Part shown: positions 54,051 to 63,600 of the stretch, one piece after another
Layout of the letters: each line of letters starts with the position of its first letter
How positions within the stretch are numbered: position 1 is the stretch's first letter
Assembly: GCA_963833835.1 (NCBI GenBank)
Contig: CAWHZI010000017.1
Location: 186,001 to 250,000, forward strand
Source: Bog-532 sp963833835
GTDB lineage: Bacteria > Actinomycetota > Actinomycetes > Streptosporangiales > Streptosporangiaceae
Reading direction: 5' to 3'
Length of the DNA stretch: 64,000 nucleotides
Position numbers and translations under genes: made by a program
The notes under the pieces: generated by a model
The model's database searches: none
Seen by the model: the letters and a program-made list of their open reading frames with translations, nothing else
Told to the model about the DNA's origin: nothing

Positions 54051-54842
54051 ATGAAGAAGATCGCGGTCATCGGCATCGGCGCGGGCGATCCCCGGCACGT
54101 CACGATGGAGGCGGTGGACGCCCTGAACGGGGCGGACGTGTTCTTCGTGCTGGACAAGGGACCGGCCAAGCAGCAACTGCTCGACGTGCGCCAGGAGATC
54201 CTCGATCGCTACGTCCGCGACCACGAGTACCGGCTGGTGCACGCGCCAGACCCCGAACGCGACCGCACCGCGGGCGGCAACGGCGAAGCCGCGGGCGAGT
54301 ATGCCGAAGCGGTGGCCGACTGGCGCCGCCGCCGGGCCGACGCCTACGAGCAACTGATCACCACTGAACTGGGCGACGACGAGACCGGGGCCTTCCTGGT
54401 CTGGGGTGATCCCGCCCTGTTCGACAGCACCCTGCCGATCCTGGCCGACGTCGCCTCCCGGGGAGTCCCCTTCGACCTCGAGGTCATCCCCGGGATCAGC
54501 AGCGTTTCCGCGCTCGCTGCCCGCCACCACATCGGGCTCAACCAGGTCGGCTCGCCGGTGACCGTGACCACGGGGCGCCGCCTGGCCGGGGAGTGGCCGC
54601 CCGGTGCCGACGACGTAGTGGTGATGCTGGATTCCCGCCAGGCCTTTGCTCAGTACGCCCGCGACGACGTCGACATCTTCTGGGGTGCCTACCTCGGCAC
54701 CCCAGACGAGATCCTCATCGCGGGCCCGCTGTCACAGGTCGCCGAGCGCATCGTGGCCGAGCGAGCCGAGCAGCGCGAGCGCAAGGGCTGGATCATGGAC
54801 ACCTACCTGCTGCGCCTGCCGGCGCTGGCCGGCGCTGGCTGA
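54051..54842 (+). CDS. cobF: precorrin-6A synthase (deacetylating) CobF
   Basis: A 263-residue SAM-dependent methyltransferase that methylates C-1 of precorrin-5 and releases acetate. Motifs: 'VIGIGAGDPRHVTMEAVDAL' (tetrapyrrole methylase N-terminus), 'FVLDKGPAKQQLLDVRQEIL', 'GAFLVWGDPALFDSTLPI', 'EVIPGISSVSALAARH'. ATG 54051 (AGGGTG upstream) is preferred over GTG 54042. It pairs functionally with divergent cobK. No other cob gene is in the window. Confidence 0.94.
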   Translation: MKKIAVIGIGAGDPRHVTMEAVDALNGADVFFVLDKGPAKQQLLDVRQEILDRYVRDHEYRLVHAPDPERDRTAGGNGEAAGEYAEAVADWRRRRADAYEQLITTELGDDETGAFLVWGDPALFDSTLPILADVASRGVPFDLEVIPGISSVSALAARHHIGLNQVGSPVTVTTGRRLAGEWPPGADDVVVMLDSRQAFAQYARDDVDIFWGAYLGTPDEILIAGPLSQVAERIVAERAEQRERKGWIMDTYLLRLPALAGAG

Positions 54843-54850
54843 AGGACTTA

Positions 54851-54900
54851 AGTCACCGATTTGTTTGAGAAGCGTGGTCGTGGCAACGTAATCGGTCACT
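54851..54900. promoter_or_regulatory. interrupted inverted repeat upstream of the first synthetase
   Basis: AGTCACCGATT (54851-54861) and AATCGGTCACT (54890-54900) are inverted with one mismatch, 28 bp apart, about 100 bp before the synthetase start. They could be operator half-sites for a cluster regulator or form a weak hairpin behind cobF. Confidence 0.35.
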
Positions 54901-55001
54901 GGTGCGTCCAACTACACCGGGACAAACGAACAAATAAGCAGCGATGGCCAGACGACGGATGGCCCGTACCTGCACCCAGGCCTGGGGGGGCTACAGAAAG
55001 T

Positions 55002-58000
55002 ATGCCGACGACCAGCAATATTGCGTGGCAAGAAGTTCCGCTTTCGTACGAACAAGAACAATTGTGGTTTTCGCACCGTTTTATGCCGGATTCGTCCCTG
55101 GATCACGAGTGCGTGATGGTGACGGTTCCCGCCGGAAAACTGGACGCCGAGGCGCTACGGCAGAGCCTGGATGCGTTCATCGAGCGACACGAGATCTGGC
55201 GGACCACCTTTCCCCGGGCGGACGATGGAACCGGCCGCCCCGTGCAGGTGGTGCAGTCGGAGGGGCAGTTCACCTGGTCGGTCCTGGACCTGAGCGACCG
55301 GTCCAGCGCCGAGGCTCAGGCTGAGGCCCTGCGGTGCGTACAGGTGGAGGCGCAAGAGCCCTTCGACCTGGCCGGGGGACCGCTGGTGCGCGTCCTCTTG
55401 GTGCGGTTCAGCTCTGATGAGCACCGGCTGTACCTGACGCTGCACCGCATCGTCGCCGACTGGGTCTCGCTGACCGGGATCTTCCTGCCGGAACTGCAGG
55501 CCCTGTACGAAGCCAGGATGCAGCGGCACGCTGCGGATCTGCCCCAGGTGGAACGGCAGTACACGGACTACGCCTACTGGCAGCGGAATCGTCCCGACGC
55601 CGAGCGGGCGGAGCACCTGCGGTTCTGGAAGGAGTACCTGGCTGGCGCGCCTGTGACGCTGGAGCTGCGGGCGGACCACCGGCGGCCGGAGCAGCCGCAA
55701 CTGCGGGGCGGGGTGCAGCCGTTCGAGCTGAGCACGCGGCTGGCGGCCGGTCTGCGCGAGCTGAGCAGGCGGGAGCAGGTGCCGCTGCGGACGACGCTGA
55801 CCGCGGCCCTGGCCACGTTGCTCTACCGCTACACCGGGCAGGAGGACCTGCTCATCGGGACCATCCCGGAGCGCGGGCCTGGCCCGCTGGCCCAGCCGAT
55901 GATGGGGTGCTTCCCCAACACCGTGGTGCACCGGGCGGACCTGGCCGGGGAACCAGCCGTCCGGGAGTTGCTGCGCCGGACTCAGACCGCCAGCCAGGAC
56001 ATACTCCCGCATCAGAACGTGCCCTTCGACGCGGTGGTCAAGGAGCTGAAGCCCGAGCACACCCCCGGGCGCCCGCCGCTGGTCCAGGTGGCGCTGGCCG
56101 TCGCGCCTGCCGTGGCTACCGCACCCCCCTACCCGTCGGTGTCCAGCTCGGCCTGGGAGCTGACCCCCGTGGGCCTGGACGCCCCGGCGCCCAAGTTTGA
56201 CCTGCTCGTAGAAGTGGAGGAGCGGGCGGAGAGCCTGGCCGGGCGGTTCGTCTTCCATCGCGGGCTGTTCGAGCCGGAGACGATCAGGCGGATGGCCGGG
56301 CACTGGCAGCTGGTGCTCGAGCAGATGGTGGCGGGACCCGAACGGCCGGTTACTGAACTGCAACTGCTCACCAAGCCGGAGCGGGCCCAGCTGCTGGAGC
56401 AGTGGAGCGCGGGTGGTGCGGTGCCGGCCGGGCCGGACGTCGCGGAGCTGATCGACGCGCAGGCCCAGAAGGACCCGGGCGCGGTGGCGGTGGTGTGCGG
56501 GTCCGAGCAGCTGAGTTACGGGGACCTGGACGCGCGGGCCGGCCAGCTGGCCCGGTACCTGCAGGAGCACGGGGTGGGCGCCGGCGTGGCCGTGGGCGTG
56601 TGCCTGGAGCGCTCGCCCGAGCAGGTGATCGCGCTGCTGGCCATCTTCCGGGCCGGGGGCGTGTACGTGCCGCTCGACCCGGCGGCCCCTCCGGAGCGGG
56701 TCCGTTACGTGGTGCGGGACACCGGCATGCCGCTCGTGCTGACCCAGGCCCGGCTCCGGGAACGGGTGGACGGGACCGGGACCCAGGTGGTGTGCCTGGC
56801 CGGCACCGGCACCGGCACCGAAGCGGCGGCGGCATTCGAGCCGGCCCAGGAGCAGTCGGCACTGGTCAGCCGGACGGACCAGCCGGCGTACATCATCTAC
56901 ACCTCGGGTTCGACCGGTCAGCCCAAGGGCGTCGTGGTCGAGCGCGGGGCGCTGTCGGCCCACTGCCGGACGATCATCAAGCTATGGGGTCTGGGCCCGC
57001 AGGATCGGGTCACGCAGTTCAGCCAGTACAGCTTCGACGCCTCGCTGGAGCAGATCCTGCCCGCGCTGGCCGCCGGAGCCCAGCTGGTCATGCGGGGCGA
57101 TGAGATCTGGTCGCCGCGCCAGCTGCTCGATGAGCTCCAGACGCAGCAGGTGACGGTGATGATCCTGCCCGCGGCGTACTGGCAGCAGGCGGTGCGCGAA
57201 TGGGCTCAGACGCCGGGTGCGCTGGCCGGAATGCCGCTGCGGCTGGTGGTCTCGGGCGGGGAACAGCTGAGCCGTCCGATCCTGCAGCAGTGGCCGCGAC
57301 TCGGCCTGCCGCAGACCCGGCTACTGAACGTCTACGGCCCGACCGAGACCACGATCACCGCGACCATGGCCGAGATCCGGCCGGACGATGAGTGGATCAC
57401 GATCGGGCGGCCGCTGCCCGGACGGACGACCTACATCCTGGACCACCGGGGCCAGCCGGTCCCGGCCGGCGTGGTGGGGGAGCTGTTCGTGGGCGGCGGG
57501 CTGCTGGCGCGCGGTTACCTGAACCGGGCCGAGCTGACCAGCGAGCGCTTCGTGCCGGATTCCTTCGGGCCCGATTCCGCGGCGCCCGAGTCGCACGCGC
57601 GGCTGTACCGGACCGGGGACCGGGCCCGTTACCTGGCCGATGGCCGGATCGAGTACCTGGGGCGGGAGGATCAGCAGGTCAAGATCCGCGGCTACCGGAT
57701 CGAGCTGGGTGAGGTGGAAGCGGCGCTGGCCCAGTACCCGGGCGTCGCCGAGGCCGTGGTGGTGGCCCGGCCGGGCAGCCGCGGGGCGGAGCTGGCCGCT
57801 TTCGTCGTGGGCCGGCCCGGGGTTCAGCTGGACCAGGCCGAGGTGCGCGGGTTCCTGCGCGACCGGCTGCCGGCCTACATGGTGCCGCCGGTGATCGAGC
57901 CGCTGGCGGACCTGCCCTGGCTGGCTTCGGGCAAGCCGGACCGGCGGCGCCTGATGGATACGCCGCGCGAGTCGGCGCGGACAGAAGAGGGCTACCTCGC

Positions 58001-59114
58001 GCCCCAGTTGCCGATCCACGAGCAGCTGGCGCAAATCTGGGAAGAGCTGCTCGACATCAGGCCCATCGGGATCAGCGACAACTTCTTCGACCTCGGCGGT
58101 CATTCGATGCTGGCGGCCCAGCTGATCGACCGGATCGACCAGCGGTACGGCAAGAAGGTGACGCTCTCGACGCTGTTCGGGAAGCCGACGATCGAGCAGC
58201 TGGCCGAAGAGCTCGAGAACCTCGGTGCGCCGGTCGACGACCAAGCCCGGCGGGTGCGACTGCGGCCGGTCCAAACGGCCGGGACCAGGCGGCCATTCTT
58301 CTTCCTGCACGGAGACTGGACCGGGGGCGCCTTCTACTGTTACGCGCTGGCTCGGGCCTGTGGACCTGAACAGCCCTTCTACGTGCTCGAGCCGTACGTG
58401 TTCAGCGACCAGGATAAGGATCCGGTGCTGGCCATGGAGGCGGTGGCCGCTGCGCACCTGGACGCGATCCGGGCCGTGCAGCCGCACGGACCCTACCGGC
58501 TGGGCGGGTTCTGCAACGGGGGGCTGCTGGCGTATGAGATGGCGCGGCAGCTGGAGCGCCACGGCGAACAGGTGGAATATCTCGGGCTGGTCAACCCGTC
58601 GCCGCCGTTCCAGAGCAGCCCGATTCAGGGCATGGCCGACGCGCTGTTCGGGATCTTGCGCGTGCCGAGGGCCACTCAGGTGACCGGCTACCTGCGGGTG
58701 CGGCACGCGCTGCGGCATGTCTACCGGCGGCTGCGGCCCGAGGGTGAGCGGGTGGAAGACTTCGGGAAGCTGCTGGTGATCGACCAGCGGCTGGCTGCGA
58801 TGTTCCCCCCGGCGAACGCGCTGTACCGGGACTATGTCGGGGTCTTCAGCTGGCTGGCCGGACGTTACCGTGCGGGCCGCTACCACGGCCCCATGTCCTT
58901 CTACTGGGCGCACGAAATACTGGACGACGGCACCCGGGCCTGGCGGCCACTTCTGGCGCCTGGTGACTCGGCCAGCTACCAGGAGCACACGATCGAAGGA
59001 GCGCTCATGTCCAGCGTCACCGACCACGTCGAGGGACTGGCCCGCCTGCTGAGCGCCGACCTGGACCAGGCCGGAGCATCGGGCTCGGAACGTGCCCTGG
59101 AGGAGTCGCGGTGA
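55002..59114 (+). CDS. monomodular NRPS, C*-A-T-TE (degenerate C domain)
   Basis: About 1370 residues from ATG 55002; the upstream extension has no domain and is discarded. Condensation domain about 8-430, but the HHxxxDG motif reads HRIVADW (148-154), so the catalytic second His is Arg. Adenylation domain about 460-985: A3 'YIIYTSGSTGQPKG' (from 630), A4 'QYSFDASLEQ', A5 'NVYGPTETTI', A7 'YRTGDRARYL', A8 'KIRGYRIELGE', A10 Lys978 in 'SGKPDRR'. Carrier domain with phosphopantetheine site Ser1035 in 'FFDLGGHSML'. Thioesterase about 1095-1360 with nucleophile Cys1171 in 'LGGFCNGGLLAYEM' instead of Ser. A hand-derived pocket code relative to GrsA is D-A-E-A-V-G-V-I-T-K; the Asp at position 235 suggests an alpha-amino acid. 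It is coupled to the flavoprotein gene by a four-base overlap (GTGA). Confidence 0.93.
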   Translation: MPTTSNIAWQEVPLSYEQEQLWFSHRFMPDSSLDHECVMVTVPAGKLDAEALRQSLDAFIERHEIWRTTFPRADDGTGRPVQVVQSEGQFTWSVLDLSDRSSAEAQAEALRCVQVEAQEPFDLAGGPLVRVLLVRFSSDEHRLYLTLHRIVADWVSLTGIFLPELQALYEARMQRHAADLPQVERQYTDYAYWQRNRPDAERAEHLRFWKEYLAGAPVTLELRADHRRPEQPQLRGGVQPFELSTRLAAGLRELSRREQVPLRTTLTAALATLLYRYTGQEDLLIGTIPERGPGPLAQPMMGCFPNTVVHRADLAGEPAVRELLRRTQTASQDILPHQNVPFDAVVKELKPEHTPGRPPLVQVALAVAPAVATAPPYPSVSSSAWELTPVGLDAPAPKFDLLVEVEERAESLAGRFVFHRGLFEPETIRRMAGHWQLVLEQMVAGPERPVTELQLLTKPERAQLLEQWSAGGAVPAGPDVAELIDAQAQKDPGAVAVVCGSEQLSYGDLDARAGQLARYLQEHGVGAGVAVGVCLERSPEQVIALLAIFRAGGVYVPLDPAAPPERVRYVVRDTGMPLVLTQARLRERVDGTGTQVVCLAGTGTGTEAAAAFEPAQEQSALVSRTDQPAYIIYTSGSTGQPKGVVVERGALSAHCRTIIKLWGLGPQDRVTQFSQYSFDASLEQILPALAAGAQLVMRGDEIWSPRQLLDELQTQQVTVMILPAAYWQQAVREWAQTPGALAGMPLRLVVSGGEQLSRPILQQWPRLGLPQTRLLNVYGPTETTITATMAEIRPDDEWITIGRPLPGRTTYILDHRGQPVPAGVVGELFVGGGLLARGYLNRAELTSERFVPDSFGPDSAAPESHARLYRTGDRARYLADGRIEYLGREDQQVKIRGYRIELGEVEAALAQYPGVAEAVVVARPGSRGAELAAFVVGRPGVQLDQAEVRGFLRDRLPAYMVPPVIEPLADLPWLASGKPDRRRLMDTPRESARTEEGYLAPQLPIHEQLAQIWEELLDIRPIGISDNFFDLGGHSMLAAQLIDRIDQRYGKKVTLSTLFGKPTIEQLAEELENLGAPVDDQARRVRLRPVQTAGTRRPFFFLHGDWTGGAFYCYALARACGPEQPFYVLEPYVFSDQDKDPVLAMEAVAAAHLDAIRAVQPHGPYRLGGFCNGGLLAYEMARQLERHGEQVEYLGLVNPSPPFQSSPIQGMADALFGILRVPRATQVTGYLRVRHALRHVYRRLRPEGERVEDFGKLLVIDQRLAAMFPPANALYRDYVGVFSWLAGRYRAGRYHGPMSFYWAHEILDDGTRAWRPLLAPGDSASYQEHTIEGALMSSVTDHVEGLARLLSADLDQAGASGSERALEESR

Positions 59115-60322
59115 AGATCGCATGCGTAGGTGCGGGCCCGGCGGGCCTGTACTTTTCGCTGCTGCTGAAGCTCCGCCAGCCGCAGCACGAGATCACCGTC
59201 TATGAGCGGAGCGCACCCGGCGTCACGCGGGGCTGGGGCGTGGTGTTCTGGAACGACCTGCTGGACCAGCTGCGCAGCGCCGATCCGGAATCGGCCGAAC
59301 AGATCGCTCAGGCCGCGTTCCCCTGGAGCAACGAGATCGTGGACGTCGCGGGCACGCCGATCCTGCACGGTGTCAGCCAGGGCTATGGCATGAAGCGGCG
59401 CCAGCTGCTGGAGATCCTGGTGCGGCGGGCGCAGGAAGTCGGCGTGCGGGTCGAGTTCAACCACGAGGTGATCTCGGCATCGCAATTGCCGGAGGCCGAT
59501 CTCATCGTGGCCAGCGACGGGGTGAACAGCCAGCTCCGCCAGGAAGCCAAGGGCATCGAGACGGACGTGCGCCCGGGCACCAACAAGTACATCTGGCTGG
59601 GCACGGAAAAGGTATTCAGCACGTTCACTTTCCCCTTTGTGGAGACGGGCAGCGGCTGGGTGTGGGCCCACGCCTACGGTGTCGACGCCGGCTCCAGCAC
59701 CTTCATCGTGGAATGCGGACAGGAAACCTGGGCTGGTCTCGGATTCGGCACGATGCCGCCGGCGGAATGCCTGGCCGCGCTGGAGAAGATTTTCGCCGCG
59801 CAGCTGGACGGACAAGGCCTCATTGGGCAGACGGCTGACGGGCTGAACGCGCAGTGGGTGGATTTCCGCACCATTACCAACGACCGCTGGTACGACGGCA
59901 AGGTCGTGCTGATCGGGGACTCCGCCCACACCACCCACTTCAGCGTCGGATCCGGGACGAGGCTGGCCATCGAGGACGCGATCGCGCTGGCCAGCAGCGT
60001 GCAGCGGCACGATGACCTGAGCGCGGCGCTGGCCGCGTACCAGCGGGAACGGCAGGAGGCGATCCTGCGGACGCAGATCGCGTCCCGGTACAGCTCTCAG
60101 TGGTTCGAGAACGTCCCCCGGTACATCGGCCTCAAGCCACGGCAGTTCTCCGCGCTCATGCGGCGGCGGCGCTCGCCGCTGATGCCGTACATCTCCCCGC
60201 AGCTGTACTACTGGTCCTGGCCGACGACGCGGGAGCCGCCGTTCGTGGACACCCTGCGCCGGCTGGCGGGCCCGGTCGCGGCCAAGGTCTTCGGCCTGCT
60301 GCAGCGGGCACACCGGAACTGA
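59111..60322 (+). CDS. FAD-dependent monooxygenase, VioD/salicylyl-CoA 5-hydroxylase-like
   Basis: A 403-residue class A flavoprotein monooxygenase. FAD motif 'IACVGAGPAGLYFSLLLK', then 'RGWGVVFWNDLLDQL', 'GYGMKRRQLLEILVRRA', 'NKYIWLGTEKVF', 'STFIVECGQETWAG' and the second FAD motif 'VLIGDSAHTTHFSVGSGTRL'. The NKYIW, STFIVEC and GDSAHTTHFS blocks are shared with tryptophan hydroxylase VioD of violacein synthesis and with salicylyl/anthraniloyl-CoA hydroxylases. So the substrate is likely aromatic and possibly carrier- or CoA-bound. It lies between two similar synthetases, coupled to the first. Confidence 0.92.
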   Translation: MKIACVGAGPAGLYFSLLLKLRQPQHEITVYERSAPGVTRGWGVVFWNDLLDQLRSADPESAEQIAQAAFPWSNEIVDVAGTPILHGVSQGYGMKRRQLLEILVRRAQEVGVRVEFNHEVISASQLPEADLIVASDGVNSQLRQEAKGIETDVRPGTNKYIWLGTEKVFSTFTFPFVETGSGWVWAHAYGVDAGSSTFIVECGQETWAGLGFGTMPPAECLAALEKIFAAQLDGQGLIGQTADGLNAQWVDFRTITNDRWYDGKVVLIGDSAHTTHFSVGSGTRLAIEDAIALASSVQRHDDLSAALAAYQRERQEAILRTQIASRYSSQWFENVPRYIGLKPRQFSALMRRRRSPLMPYISPQLYYWSWPTTREPPFVDTLRRLAGPVAAKVFGLLQRAHRN

Positions 60323-60347
60323 CGTACCGCCCCAGGTTTACACCCGG

Positions 60348-60393
60348 TCAGCGGGCCGGGTCAGCGGCACGGGCCGCTGACCCGGCCCGCTGA
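60348..60393 (+). terminator. perfect 20-bp inverted repeat after the monooxygenase gene
   Basis: Arms 60348-60367 and 60374-60393 are exact reverse complements with a six-base loop (CACGGG), 26 bp after the monooxygenase stop codon. No U-tract. It should end the first synthetase-monooxygenase transcript, so the second synthetase needs its own promoter. Confidence 0.85.
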
Positions 60394-60686
60394 GCTAGTA
60401 TTCGCGCGTTTCGACCGTGAGCGGTTCGTTTTCATCCTGGGCTTTATTTATGTCCTTTTCCCGGCGTCATTTGCGGCGCTGTTTGCAGTCGCGATACCCG
60501 GAGGCCTGACCGTAGCGGCGGAATTATCCGGAAATTCTTCCCCCACCGCGCAATCCGATCGGCGTGCGTCCCTCGTAGAACAAGGCAACAGAGGAAATGA
60601 ATGCCGATCGCTGAACAGCCGGGCTCTTTCCGTGTGGGAAACGGGAGTTGACCTGCGGGGACGCGTGGGGGGAAGAAAGATAGATC
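60394..60686 (+). other. promoter/leader region of the second synthetase
   Basis: About 290 bases without a substantial gene. The region is less GC-rich than its surroundings. A 16-codon frame, MPIAEQPGSFRVGNGS, starts at ATG 60601 after AGAGGAA and could be a leader peptide. No trace of the missing half of the condensation domain was found here. Confidence 0.45.
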
Positions 60687-63600
60687 ATGCCGACGAGCAA
60701 AGAAGCCGCCCGGCAGGACACGCCGCGGTCATACGGGCAGGCCGAGCAGCTGAGGTTCTGGCGGGGATACCTGGACGGCGCGCCGACCGTGCTGAACGTG
60801 CCGGCCGATCACCGGCGGCCGGAACAGCCGGGCCCCGGCGACGGGGTGCAGCCCTTTGCACTGAGCGCCGGGCTGACCGCCGGGCTGCAGGAGCTGAGCC
60901 GGCTCGAGCAGGTGACGCTGGGCACGACGTTGACGGCGGCCTTGGCGATCTTGCTCTACCGCTACACCGGTCAGGACGACCTGCTCATTGCGGTGGGGCA
61001 GTTCCCCAGCACCGTGGTGCACCGGGCCGATCTGGCCGGAGAGCCGACCACGCGGGAATTGCTGCGCCGGACCCAGGCTTCCCGCCAGGAGACACTCCCG
61101 CACCGGGATGTGCCCTTCGACGCCGTGGTCCAGGAGTTGCGGCCCGAGCGCATCCCGGGCTGCCCGCCGCTGGTCCAGGTGGCGCTGACTATCGCGCCCG
61201 CCGGGACCCCGGCCCCGCCCCCCGCCCCGGTCCTGTCCCCGGCGCCAACGTTCGACCTGTCCATCGAGGTGGAGGAACGAGCGGACGGCCTGAGCGGCCG
61301 GTTCGTGTACGACCGCGGGCTGTTCGAGCCGGGCACCGTCCGGCAGCTGGCCCAGCACTGGCAGCTGCTGCTCGAAGGGATGGTGGCCCAGCCCGAGCGG
61401 CCGGTCGGCCAGCTGGAACTGCTGGCTGAGCCGGAGCGGCAGCAACTGCTGGAGCAGTGGAGCGCGGGCGGCGCCGTGCCGGACGGCCCGGCGGTCGAGG
61501 AGCTGATCGAAGCTCAGGCCCGGACCCGCCCGGACGCGGTGGCGGTGGTGTGCGAGGGAGTGCTGCTGACCTACCGGGAACTGCTCGGGCAGGCCAGCCA
61601 GCTGGCCCAGTACCTGCGGGGACGCGGCGTGGGGCCTGGTGTGGCCGTGGGCGTGTGCCTGGACCGCTCCGCCGAGCAGGTGGTCGCCCTGCTGGCCATC
61701 CTCCGGGCCGGGGGCGTGTACGTGCCCCTCGACCCGGCGACCCCCGCCGAGCGGATCCGGTACGTCGTGCAGGACACCGGCATGCCGCTGCTGCTGACCC
61801 AGGCCTGGCACCTGGAGCGGGTGGGCGGGACCGGGACACAGGTGGTGTGCCTGGATGCCGATGAGGCCGCCATGGTCCAGGCCGGCGATCAGCAGGCAGC
61901 GCAACAGGAGGCGGGTCCACAGGAAGCGGGCCAGCAGCAGCCGGAGCAGGTCAGCCGGGACGGCCAGCCGGCCTACATCATCTACACCTCGGGCTCGACC
62001 GGGCAGCCCAAGGGGGTCGTGGTCGACCAGGCGGCGCTGTCGGCGCACTGCCGGGCGATGATCGAGGTCTACGGCCTGGACCCGCAGGACCGGGTCCTGC
62101 AGTTCAGCCAGTACAGCTTCGACGCCTCGCTGGAGCAGATCCTGCCCGCGCTGGCCGCCGGAGCCCGGCTGGTCATGCGGGGCGACGAGCTCTGGTCGCC
62201 GCGGCAGCTGCTCCGCGAGATCCAGCGCCAGCAGCTGACGGTGCTGAACCTGCCGTCGGCTTACTGGCAGCAGGCGGTGCGCGAATGGGGTCAGAAGGCG
62301 GATGCGCTGACCGGAACCCGGCTGCGCCTGGTGATCGTGGGCGGGGAACGGCTGGGCCGTCCAGGCGTGCAGCAGTGGCCGCGCCTCGGCCTGCCGCAGG
62401 CCCGGCTGCTGAACGCCTACGGCCCCACGGAGACCACGATCACCGCAACCCTGGCCGAGATCCGGCCGGACGATGAGTGGATCACGATCGGGCGGCCGCT
62501 TCCGGGCCGGACCATCTACATCCTCGATCACCACGGTCAGCCGGTCCCGGCCGGAGTGGTGGGGGAGCTGTTCGTGGGCGGTGAGCTGCTGGCCCGCGGT
62601 TACCTGAACCGGCCCGAGCTGACCGCGCAGCGCTTCGAGCCGGATTCCTTCGCCGGGAATCCGGACGCCCGGCGGTACCGGACCGGGGACCGGGCCCGCT
62701 ACCGGGCCGATGGCCGCATCGAGTACATGGGCCGTGAGGATCAGCAGGTCAAGATCCGCGGCTACCGGATCGAGCTGGGCGAGGTCGAAGCGGCGCTGGC
62801 CCAGCACCCGGGCATCGCTGAGGCCGTGGTGGTGACCCGGGCCGTCAGCAGCGGGCCGGAACTGGCCGCCTTCGTCGTGGCCCGCCCCGGGACCCGGCTG
62901 GACCCAGCCGGGCTGGCCCAGGTGCGCGGGTTCCTGCGCGACCGGCTGCCCGCCTACATGGTGCCGCCGGTGATCGAGCCGCTGGCGGACCTGCCCCGGC
63001 TGGCCACCGGTAAGCCGGACCGGCGCCGCCTGCAGGAGACCCCGCGTGACGCGGCGCGACCGGCCGAGGGCTACGTGGCGCCGCGGCTGCCGATCCAGGA
63101 GCAGTTGGTGCGGATCTGGCAGGAACTGCTCGACGTCAGGCCCATCGGGATCACCGACAACTTCTTCGACCTCGGCGGCCACTCGCTGCTAGCGGCCCAG
63201 CTGGTCGACCGGATCGACCAGGAGTACGGGCAGAAGCTGGGGCTCTCGACCCTGCTCGGCCGGCCGACGATCGAGCAGCTGGCCGAGGAGCTCAAGGACC
63301 TTGGCGGGCCGGAGCCGGACCGGGCCGGACGGGTGAAGCTGCGGCCGGTCCAGGAGGACGGGACCAGGCCGCCGCTGTTCTTCCTGCACGGAGACTGGAC
63401 CGGCGGCGCCTTCTACTGTTTTGCGCTGGCCCGGGGCTGCGGGGCGGACCAGCCCTTCTACGTCCTTGAGCCGTACGTGTTCAGCGACGCCGAACCGGTG
63501 CCGACGATGGAGGCGGTGGCCGCCGCGCACCTGCAGGCGATCCAGGCCGTGCAGCCGGAGGGACCATACCGGCTGGGCGGATTCTGCAACGGGGGCCTGC

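Noticed and set aside
54861..55001. N-terminal extension of the first synthetase by 47 residues
   Set aside because: The extension starts at TTG, has no domain or coding-like composition and would cover the promoter; ATG 55002 begins right before the C domain.
55155..56963. Long minus-strand frame opposite the first synthetase
   Set aside because: Same antisense effect; the plus frame has all NRPS motifs.
60729..63182. Very long open frame on the minus strand opposite the second synthetase
   Set aside because: It mirrors the codons of the NRPS on the plus strand, lacks any domain and has His/Arg/Gln-rich composition typical of antisense frames in high-GC DNA.
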